A DNA stretch of 64,000 nucleotides from Rhytidiadelphus loreus (Eukaryota; Streptophyta; Bryopsida; Hypnales; Hylocomiaceae): positions 30,764,863 to 30,828,862 of the forward strand of contig OX344761.1 of the NCBI GenBank assembly GCA_947034895.1, given 5' to 3'. Within the stretch, counting starts at the first letter, position 1. The number at the start of each line of letters is the position of its first letter. This document shows positions 50,301-60,300 of the stretch, one piece after another. The position numbers and the translations under genes were made by a program. The notes under the pieces were generated by a model. The model ran no database searches. It had not been told where the DNA came from and saw nothing but the letters and a program-made list of their open reading frames with translations.

Positions 50301-51876
50301 GACCAAGTACACATGGAAGAATTTTCCGAAATAAAGTGGAGCCTGGATGACCAAGTCTTCCATGCCACAGTGAAATTTTATTATCTTTAGAAGATGAAGC
50401 AAAACTAGATACAGATGGTGGTCGGATTGGAATCCGATACAAGCCACTAGCCGCAGCAAAGGCTGTTTCCACTACTTTATTATTTTGTACAAAAACCAGA
50501 GCTTCTCGCCTATCTAGATTTTTGGTCGAGAGGTGAAAACCATTGGTGCGGATATCTCGATAGCTGATCAGGCTTCGAGGCGCAGAGGGAGAAAACATAG
50601 CACGCATGCATGTTATGGTAGTGCCCTCAAGCAAAATCACCTTTGCTGGTCCCTCCTGGAAACGAAACACATTCGATCCAGCCATAGTTATTAAATTTCT
50701 GGTTTGCCAAGTTGAAAGACTATCAACATCAAAAAATTGTTTATATTGCAAAATAGTATGCGTGGTTGCAGAGTCAAGGAGCGCATCACAAGACTCACCA
50801 GTGGAGGTATCCTCAGCAACATGTGTTTTAAAATCTTCAGCTCCATACGGGTCCATAGACGCATCCATGGTATGAGTTTCACGACCCTGAGCTCGAAGTT
50901 TCTTGTTTTCTTCGAACATCTTGACAAAATAGTCTGATGTACGGCAAACATTGGCCAAATGGCCAACTCTACCACATTTGTGGCAAGTACGCGTCTCTGA
51001 CGGACGCTTACCATGGTTTTGAGAAGAAGAATTGGTATTCTTCTTATACACATGACTCTGACCATAACCACTGGACTGTTTATGACGATGTTTCTTAAAC
51101 TTTTGTGACTTAGGTTTGAAATGAGAAACCTTGACAGCATGAGACTCTGGTACTGTAGTCCCAATAGGGCGGGCTTCTGCATTGCGTAGAAGGATCTCGT
51201 TTTGCTTTTCAGCAAAAAGTAATAGAGACATGAGATCTGAGTGATTTTCAAATTTCATGTTTCTATATTGCTGGGCAAGTACAGCAGAAACTGGTGGAAA
51301 TGTTGAGAGAGTTTTCTCAATCATTTCCTATTCGGTAATGGATTGACCACACAACCGTAATTGCGATATGATGCGGTACAATTCATTGTTAAAAGCAACA
51401 AGTGTTGGAAAATCCAACACTCGTAAATGGGTCCAATCGTGGAGAGCTCTAGGAAGGAACATCGTTTTCTGATGGTCAAAACGAGACTTGAGCTTCTGCC
51501 ATAGCTCATCTGGTTTTTCTATCTCTAAATACTGATGTTGTAATGCAGGAACAACATGGCGACGAAGCAAAAGTAAAGCTTTCCAGGAAGTGGAAGTGGA
51601 AACAGTGGCAGCAAGAACAGTGGAACCTGAAGGAATAGTGGAACCTGTGATAGTAGGAGTAGTGACACTTACAGTGGGAATAGTGTCAAAATTAATAGCA
51701 TCTGATAGTCCCTCGGCAAATATATGTGCTTTGACCGTCCTCGCCCATAATAGATAATTGCTACCGTCAGCTGCCAATTGTGTAAAAAGAAGAGGTTGAA
51801 GCCTTGGTGGCTCAATAATAGTAGCAGCCACCGGAATAGTCGTAGATGTAGTGACAGAAGATGTCGAAGTAGTCAT
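47345..51876 (-). pseudogene. Defective gag-pol of the copia element
   Basis: The gag start codon is at 51876. An in-frame TAG at 51328-51330 cuts gag; the same frame continues with the rest of gag, a zinc knuckle CHKCGRVGHLANVC, a protease site LDSATTH (family usually DSG/DSGA), a pre-integrase LWHGRLGHPG and integrase D,D,E blocks (LHGDICGPI, MDNAQEF, NGLAESF). A frameshift lies near 49741-49746. The shifted frame (GCRVWVPI, IYVGFDS) runs to an in-frame TAA at 49262-49264. Reverse transcriptase follows in the same frame, with WKAAIEEEYESL, VRLVAQGF, the catalytic YVDD and ALYGLKQSGRMWYQRL. RNase H then shows GYADAGYRSDPATSKSQTGY. The last frame is intact for 628 codons. This copy cannot make a complete polyprotein without recoding. 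Confidence 0.93.
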
Positions 51877-51899
51877 GATGTAGAATGAAAATGGCTTCG

Positions 51900-52640
51900 T
51901 GGAGAAATTAGGGTTTGAAAAGAAAAGAAAATTAGGGTTTTGGAAGAAAATTAGGGTTTGGAATGAAAATTAAAGATAAAAGAAAAACTGAAGATAAAGA
52001 TAAAGATATTGTAAAGATAAAGAAAAGAAAATTGTAAAGATAAAGATAAAATATAAGAAAAAGAAAAAGATGAAAAAAAGATAAAGATATGAAAATTGAA
52101 AAGATAAAGATAAACTGAAAGAAAAATATAAATATAAATATAAATATATGAAAACATATATATATTTTTTATTTTTTATTTTTTTTATTGTATTGTAAAA
52201 TTAAAATTTTAAAATTTTAGAAAAAAAAAATTTTAAAAAATTTTAAAATCCCAACAGTGTGGGTGGTGGAGTGGAACAGGCGGGGAAGGAAGGTGAGCAA
52301 GGCCAGGGAGTTGGGGAGGGAGCTGCGGAGGGAGAGAAGTGGAGGGGGGTCTAGGAAGGTGGAGGCCTGGAGGGAGAGAAGTGGGGGTGGAGCAGGGACT
52401 GAGCGGTGGAAGCTGTGGAAGGTGGGGGGCTGGGGCTTGAGGCCGGACCAGGCAAAAAGTGGACAGATGGTGGGGGGAGCATTGAGAGGAAAATTGGAAG
52501 GTGGAGGCCAGAGGGTGGAGTGGAAGCCAGAGGGTGGAATGGAGTTGCAGAGCGGACAGGGGGAGCTGCACAGAGCGGGGAGAGAGAGGATGGGGGGGTT
52601 GGAAAACCTCCCTACAAAAAATGAAATCTAAACCGGACGT
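51900..52640 (-). other. Copia element leader: telo-boxes, A-rich tract and GC-rich block
   Basis: Next to gag (51905-51960) TTAGGGTTT occurs three times on the plus strand (AAACCCTAA on the element's sense strand). 51960-52150 is built of AAAGATA-like units. 52250-52640 is GC-rich with strong strand asymmetry (purines on plus), and open on the sense strand as a Pro/Leu/Ser-rich frame (52571-52233). I regard it as leader, not as a proven gene. Confidence 0.5.
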
Positions 52641-52688
52641 ACTAAACCTTTAAAAACAAAACAAAACTCAGAGATTAAAGTACGAGAG

Positions 52689-52701
52689 CGTGCTGATAAC
52701 G
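52689..52701 (-). other. Presumed primer-binding site of the copia element
   Basis: CGTTATCAGCACG on the minus strand directly follows the 5' LTR. It does not match the usual 3' end of initiator tRNA-Met (TGGTATCAGAGC). It resembles an anticodon-arm sequence, as when a half-tRNA primes in Drosophila copia. Confidence 0.5.
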
Positions 52702-52933
52702 TGTTGAGAATAAAATACGAAACAAAATTGCAAAGCAAATAAGAACACACAAAATACACTCAAAGAATACATTAACTTCATAAGTGTTTGAAGTATATAC
52801 AATAGAAGAATAGGAGAGAGACAATGAATAGTTGTCTTCTCCTATTCGTCAAAGAAGATTCCCATTAATCTTCATGACACGTGTCACTCACCATTATGGT
52901 GAGCGTTCACATTAGAAACTACGTTTCTTAACA
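52702..52933 (-). repeat. 5' LTR of the copia element (232 bp)
   Basis: Same sequence as the LTR at 45987 apart from a 2-base indel. It ends TTTCTTAACA, followed by the target duplication AAATC. Confidence 0.93.
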
Positions 52934-52945
52934 AAATCTGTGATA

Positions 52946-53251
52946 ATGGGCAGTTCTACCTTAATCCATACCAGCGCACACGGCGCTGGCCGCAAACAGA
53001 CAGAGGACCTTCACGACGTTACCACGGCTCAAGCTTTCGTGAAGACACACCAGCAAGCAGCTGCACCGCTTGGTCGTAAACCCTTTCCGCTGGAGCCTCC
53101 ATTGCCATCGCCACCCGCACCTCCCGTCACCATGCCTCCATTTTCTCCCGGAAAGGTTGCATGGCCCCTTTGCACAACCGATTCCTCAAATCCGACCAAT
53201 TTGATCAAGAGCCGCATCAATTCATTCATTAATTTCTCGATCGATCGATAA
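52946..53251 (+). CDS. Uncertain 101-residue Pro-rich frame
   Basis: An open frame begins 8 bases after the target duplication of the retrotransposon, in GC-rich DNA. It holds a Pro-rich middle (PLEPPLPSPPAPP). I do not recognise it. It may simply be GC-rich promoter DNA of the next gene; a TATA box follows at 53292. Confidence 0.2.
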   Translation: MGSSTLIHTSAHGAGRKQTEDLHDVTTAQAFVKTHQQAAAPLGRKPFPLEPPLPSPPAPPVTMPPFSPGKVAWPLCTTDSSNPTNLIKSRINSFINFSIDR

Positions 53252-53291
53252 CCATCCCTCACTCGATCGTGCCTGCTCGATCCTTCCTTGC

Positions 53292-53298
53292 TATAAAT
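53292..53298 (+). promoter_or_regulatory. Candidate TATA box of the CFAP157 gene
   Basis: TATAAAT in a GC-richer context (CTTGCTATAAATTTAAG). Transcription would start about 30 bases on and run through a non-coding first exon ending at CCAG before GTGCGC (donor at 53388). Confidence 0.5.
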
Positions 53299-53344
53299 TT
53301 AAGAATCCACCCGCCAGGAGCATTCACTGTACGTGTCTGCATGC

Positions 53345-54175
53345 TTCATGCATTCCCCGAATCATGATTGAAACGCGGTCGAGCCAGGTGCGCTCTCTCG
53401 CTTGGATCGGAAGTGTGGTTTGCCGTTGGCCGGTTTCTGCGGATTCTAGGGTTTTGGGTTTCTTACGAGGAGTAGTGCGTTTGGAATTTCATGCACTGCA
53501 GTTTGTGTGGGAGTTGGGAGGATAACGTCTGGACTGTAATTAATAATTATTGACACATTCGTTAACATGGCTAATTTATTTTTTTAAGGATTAGGGCACT
53601 TTTCTTGACCTTCGTCTGCAATCTCGGATCTATAGCAGGCTTAGTTTTTTAAGCTCTGTGCACTTGAATGTCACCAATCTGGCGCTCTAAACGTACACGC
53701 CAGTTTTAGGAATGCGACCATGATTAATTGCACTCCTCTTCTTTGTGTACTGATTGCTTTTCACCATGTTTCACTCAGGTTATAACATAGAATGAACGAA
53801 GCATGCTTGCTTTAAGTTCCCAAGGAGGGAGCATCACTGTTGCTACTTGGATCACGATTTAAGCGAGGCCAGGTACACTCTCTGACTTCTATCGGCAGAG
53901 TGTTTTGGTCCGCGGGTTGTAGGGTTTTGATTTAAAAGTAATTCTATGAGCTATAAAGCGCTCGGAATATATGCACTTCTGTCTGTGTGGATTTTTGAGG
54001 AGACGTCTGGACCTCAATATAATTGTTGTTATGTTTGTTAACGTGCCTAAATATCAAGACATTAGGGCACTTTTCTGAAACCTTAAATCTATAGCAGTCC
54101 TCGTTTTAGAGCTCTGTGCACTTGAATGTCACAATTCTGGCGCTCTGGAACACGCCATTTTAAGGAGTTTGACCT
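53345..54175 (+). repeat. Tandem duplication of the CFAP157 promoter-proximal region
   Basis: Copy 1 (about 53345-53720) and copy 2 (about 53830-54175) share blocks in the same order: GAGCCAGGTGCGCTCTCT / GAGGCCAGGTACACTCTCT, ACGTCTGGAC, ATTAGGGCACTTTTCT, GCTCTGTGCACTTGAATGTC and CTGGCGCTCT. Both hold a splice-donor-like CCAG|GT (53388 and 53873). Either could be a first-exon end spliced to the acceptor at 54363-54364 before the start codon. Confidence 0.75.
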
Positions 54176-54384
54176 AAATTAAATGCACGTCTTCATTGTG
54201 CACCATGTCAGCTAATGTTTTGTAGCAGTGATTGCATGCAGCAGAGGCAGTTTTCTCTGTGTAAGAGAGGATCGCCCGAGGGGGATCACCTCTGAACGCG
54301 ATTAATTCTTGCATGATAATTTAGAGGTGCGGCGTAGGAGCTGACAGATCCTGTTCTGTTTTAGGAACTGTAAGTGTAGACAAA

Positions 54385-57300
54385 ATGGCGAAAAAGCCTG
54401 AAAAGGGCGGCGACGAGCTGGACATGCTGAAAGCCAGTTTGCTGAAGAAGGATCTTGACGTGATAACAATCACGGACAAGATGCGGCGGCTTGAAGATAG
54501 ATCCCAGATCATTGTCGGGAGTATGGAAAAGCTCAGTAACGGAGCAAGGGATAAAATCGCCGCATTAACAGACATCATCGACTTTCTCACAAGGTACTTG
54601 AAAGTTGTTGCTCAGTCGCTAGTTGCAGTTTGCTTGGCAGAAGGTTTAATTCCCTATCTGGTGATATGTCTAGGTATTTGATTGACTGAGCTTTTGCATG
54701 GTTAATCCAATGCAATGAATCTTGAGGAGTGGATCCAGATTTTGTAACGTGTATGAATTATTCATTCAGTGAGGGAAACGTCAAAGATACCAGAATCGTT
54801 GAACTTGAAGAAGCCTATGAGAAATCGGAGCAAGATCGCAAAGACACCGTTACACGAATGAATAAACAAATGGCTGATCTTACCAGTGCTCATGAGTTTC
54901 AACTGAATAGCATGAAGTTGAAATTGGAAGCTGCACATGTGAGACTTCGAGAAATGCAGGATTTTGCTGTCAAGAAGAAAGCCATAGAAGATGAAAACAC
55001 TGCGTACGTATATATATTATCATCTTTCTTCTGTGGAAAATTATTATCCTCGATTCTATTAAGGAGCTACCAGTAATTTTGTTTGTTTGTTTGTTTGTGT
55101 GGTTTTCTTATGTCGAGGTCTCTTGGATCATGAGGCCTAAAGATTTGCATGAGGTATTGTTGAAAAGCGTTCCAAGGAGAATTCCATCAGCTTGGTTTCA
55201 TGCAATTTGGCTCTTGAAGGAAGAATTTATTGAACTTCAAAGTTGGAAATTACGAAAGATAGAGAACATTGTTAAAGAGGATCATTGAACTCATCCATGG
55301 ATTCTCATATAAAGAATTTCTTTCTTTGTTCTTTAAATATTGGGCTTTTCATATTCAGGTTGAAAGAACAATTGCTCAAAGAGCAAAGAGACCATGCAGA
55401 GGCAATTAGTGATGTTGAAAGGGTATCAGTTCAAGAGAAAGAACGACTAAAGAAAGAGATACAAACTCGAGTAGAAGAGACAAAGAAAGAAATGTCCAAT
55501 ACACTTAAGGAACAACTTCACTCTGTATGATCATATATCTTTGATTGATTTTTAGAAAACAATGTATGTAGTGGTGGTTGTGTTTGTTTATTTTTTATAA
55601 ACTGTATAAAATTCAATCTATATATCAAATATTTAACTTTGAAAAGACAAGACCTCTCACTAAGGTATTTTGCCAAAATTGATTCAATTTTTGGACCAAT
55701 AGGTGTATTCTTCATTTCTACAACAATCATGAATCATCCATGAGTTACTTTTTTGCCTCAACTTCCTTTCAAGATTAAAGAGATATGATTTGATCCTTTT
55801 CAATGTACTTTATTTTAGAATTTTTTTAATTTTTAATATTTTGTATTTGAATTAAAAATTGATTTATGAAATGATGGATTTATAATCATATATGCTCTTT
55901 TGATATCTTATTAAACAATTGTGAAAGCATTATATTTTATCAAAGGTCTGGTGTAATCTCTATTTTCATTTATTTTCATAGTCTTTATGATTTGAATCAA
56001 TAATCAACATAGATGTATTTGCCTTTTTGCTAATAGTGTTTTGTTTTGCATTTAAGAAAACAAAAAGAACAATTATGGAGAATGAACAACTTAAAAAAGA
56101 AGTTGGATATCACACTCATCAAACTGAGATGCTAGTTCAACAAAATCAAAAACTTACTAATGAATTGGGTGACATCACTCGTAATATTCAACTCTCTAAA
56201 GAGGTGAAATGCAATTTTTATAATTTTTTTCATTCAATGCACTTATCTTTATAATCAATATTATTTCAAATTTGTGATTGAATCACTAATGGATTTACCT
56301 TTTGTTCTTTACTAAAAAAGATCAATTATACCTTTATTCAATATATTTCACAATGTGATGCATTTCATTGTTCTTTAGTTAACCATCTTCAAATCTTATT
56401 TTAATATTTTTTATTTTTTCAAATTCTAGTATTACCATTTTGTGATTAAATTTTGTTAAGGGTATCATTTACAAATGCATACCTTGGTGTGAGTTATAAC
56501 AATTGAAAAGAAATTTGTGTTTAGAAGTAAGGGACCTAAAAATCCATAAAGTATTCAACATGATTTCAATCTCCATTTTCACATAGCTAACAATCAAGAG
56601 CTTCATACTAAGATAGACATACCTATTCATAACATTGATTACTTACACCCAATTCTATCTTCATGCACTAATGGAATACAATCTAGAAAGCAAATGTACA
56701 CCATTGGTACATGAGGGAGGAATTCTTGAAGGGAAAGGCATGGATATGTTTACCTTTGTCATGTTAGCAAATTTCTAAATTTCTAAATTAAATTGAATCA
56801 CATATTGAGTGTACAAGTGAATTGAGTAAAAATGTACATTATTTAGCAAAGATTGCAGTCTTGAGTTCAAGATCTATTGCAAGCTAGATTCTTTCTAAAA
56901 GCTATTGAAGAAGCTTTTAAAAAATATTAGTTTTGTATATTCCCAAATCCCTACCCTTAGTTTTGACTTATTGTAGCTTCTTAGTAGCTTAGGTAATTTT
57001 CTCCCTAATAACTAATTAAAGTACAAAAAATTTAGGCAATGCAAAAAATTATATATTAAAATTGAATAATTTAAAATATATTTAAAATAAATTAGGCAAT
57101 CCCATTCATCCAAGTTGTTTTAAAAATTTTGGATTGCTACTACTTTCATCTAAGGTAACCTCATTTATCTAAACCTTTGTCTTGACTTTCAAATCCTAAA
57201 TTCTCTACCTTATGTGTCAAGGTTTTGTTAAGTGTCAATGTTTGTCGTGTGTGAGATATATGTTTTGTTTGTGAGAGTTTGTGCTTTTAGAACAGTTAAA

Positions 57301-60300
57301 ATGGCAAGGCAAAAAACTTTGCAATGTACATTTAAAGTTATTGACAAAGAAGAGATGTAAGATTGTGTGGAATGAGTTGAATTTCTATGAATCAAGAAAT
57401 CTTTTTGGGTTAATGTACCTTTTTGGACAAACTAGGTCAGTAATTTAGACACCTTTTCATTATTTATTTTCTAACTACGCTGCTACTAGGAAGCTATAGT
57501 AAATTGTGTTATTCAAATCAACACATGAAATTCATAAACAATAAAAAGCGGCAACTCCATTTCCTAGGTGTTGAGATCAATAAGGTAGGAGGTCAATAAA
57601 GTGCCGTTTTGAGAGCTGGAAATTAACATCTAAAGGACAAAGGCCTTTTTTTCTGTCAAAAAACACTCAAAACTGCCATTTTTACAGCAAAGAGTAAAAC
57701 AATTTGAATATTTTTTTTTCCCACATCTAACCGTAGGATCTTACACCTTACAAGTGTGAGAATGTGTGGAAAAATTTCAGAATTTTTCACCATACAGATT
57801 GCAAGATATTTGCGTTTAAAGTGAAAAAAACAAATTCTTCAACACTTTGTGGGACTAGATTATTTGACTTTGAACTTTTTTAACTTAAATTTTTTGCACT
57901 ACAGAGTTTTGAGCTTTAAATCATTATAGTAGAAAATTGAGTTGAAAGTCTAGGAAAAAAGAAGGTTTTCAAAAAAACTTAATTTTCAATCTTAAAAAAA
58001 TTGTAGAATAGAAGTAGATATGAGATTGAATGAAAATCTATTTTATTAATATATCTAAGAGAGAATTAAAATGCACAAATCCTCATGGTGGGATTGTTCT
58101 AGAAAGCAAAATAAACCATGTGGAACTTTTTTTTCTGAAAAATTGTCAAAATTGCATTCAGAAATAAATCCTACAAGTTATTTTTTCAAGAAAATGCTCT
58201 AATTGCCCGAAAAACAAGATTGTCCATAACTTTCTCATAAAAAATCCAAATGAAATGAATCAAAGCTTTCCAGATAAACAAAAATATAATCCACGAGGAT
58301 AAAAAATTTAGAAAAAAAAAATTCGAATTTTTGCAAATTTTTTTTGTTCCCTTGTTTTGAGCTATATGGGCATAACTTTTGTTCCCGGGCATTGATTGGA
58401 AAAAAAATTATATTCCCACAAAGGTAACCAGTTTTAGTATCTTCAAAAAAGTTTCAAAAAATGAGGAGAAAAATTCAGCCTGTAGGTACCTGCCCAAAAT
58501 CCATTGGTCACCCGAAGGGACACTTGGTCCTTTAGGAGTTAATCTGGAGAAGTTAGATTTCTTGAAATTAATTTTTTAGTAAATTTTCCTTGGAAGCCAA
58601 ATGGAATTGGCATCTATTCCAAATCATTTCATACTTTTTGGAGTTAGTTATGAATGTTTGAAGTAAAATGCAATGGTCACTTAAAGTGTCAACTTCTTAA
58701 AATGTATGCTATTTTTATATTGATGGATGCAATGAGAAAGCAAAGCAAAATGTACTACTTCATTAGAGAACACTTTAGAGCCCGAGTGTTTTATGGACCT
58801 CTTACCTTACCAATGCCAACAGAGTTTAATAGGAAGGTCAAGTTGTCGAGAATTCAATTTTTTACAATAGGTTGTCAAAATATAAGGATATTGACTTTTG
58901 CATATGTGATTGGAACAAAAGCTAGAAGAAGATTTGGCACGCCGAAACCACATGTATCAACAAACAACAAGAATATTGGCGTACAAGCTTCGAGGTAGGA
59001 TATTGATTTTGGTTTAACTTCTAAATGGTCTAGAAGATGTATCCTGTTTTTGAGATTGTTCATAATGGTTCAATTTCATTGATCAAGTTCTATTATATAT
59101 GTATTTGCCAATTCTTTGAACTGCATAACTAATGGCATAGATAGTAAATGTCACTTTTGAAGTGATAGTGAGTAAATTCACTTTACTACCCACTCAATTA
59201 ATAAGTGAGTGAATAATTATGTTTATTTTCATTAACCTTGATATGTTTATTTTTGGAACATGTTAGATTACAATTGATATGAGATTATCAACCATTTTTC
59301 ATATCCTATACATGTATCCATATATTCTCGCATATGTTATACCATATCAATATTTTGTAGAATACAATTGTATTCTATATATCGTACCCATATTAAAAAA
59401 AATTGGTTTTCAAAGGTAGGTGGGAAAATTAGGTGTTTATTTATTTATTTTTGATTGCAAGTTTGGTTAATTAATTGATAAAATGTTCATTTTCAGGGAA
59501 AAGTTACACTTGATTTTGTTGGATTTTTTTTTTTTAATTTAGCATTTAAATGTATAGTTTTGGATTATATGGAGTAGTTTTGTTCAATAGGGTTTAGGGT
59601 ATCGAGAATAACAATAGATTTCAATATCCTTGCTTCACATGATTTTATATTGGAGAACTATTTGATTTACTTTGTATATATATAAGTGTTGGATTTTGTT
59701 TGCTATTCCTGGATGTCTTGGCACTAACAATTTGTAGGCACGTGTTGTCAATGGACAAAATGTATTGACATGTTGGGTCTCATTTGTGCACTTGTAGGAA
59801 ACATTTTAATGCATTTGGATAGTTTAGCCATTTTTTATGTATAATTCAAGTCTTATATACAATGGTTCTTGCATGTAGGGGCATATCACTTGTATAACTA
59901 ATTTTGAGGCATATACAACAAAGTCAAAAAAATACACAAATTTTTTGTGGTTATAATCATAATCCTTTCTTATTACACCAAAATACTCAATCAAATAAGA
60001 GAACTCAAATGTTTCATAGAATTCTTTGCACACAAAACTATATTGAATATGCCAAGAAGTGAAACATAGTGTGGACCACTTAGGAATTAATATTATCAAT
60101 AAGTTTGATTTCAATGCTCTCATGGAGCATATTTTTCTAAGGATGGCATATGTGTTCCTATTTGTTTCTAATAGAAGCAAACAAGATTTCAACAAATACC
60201 AATAGAAAAGAAGCAATGCAAGAGAACAAGAATGTTGGGCAATCCAAAGGCACTTGGAATGACCAATTAGCTTCAAAGCAACAAGATGAGGTGCACTATA

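Larger units (their letters stand above)
45987..52933 (-). mobile_element. Ty1/copia LTR retrotransposon, full length, coding-defective
   Basis: LTRs at 45987-46216 and 52702-52933 begin TG and end CA, flanked by the 5-bp target duplication AAATC (45982-45986 and 52934-52938). Coding runs on the minus strand in the order gag, protease, integrase, reverse transcriptase, RNase H; integrase before RT defines the copia superfamily. The two LTRs differ, as far as I can see, by one 2-base indel only, so insertion was recent. A MITE sits nested near the 3' end. The coding region is interrupted three times (see the pseudogene entry). Confidence 0.95.

Noticed and set aside
58654..58998. 114-codon frame on the plus strand in a CFAP157 intron
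   Set aside because: No family resemblance and no suitable splice phase to the neighbouring exons.
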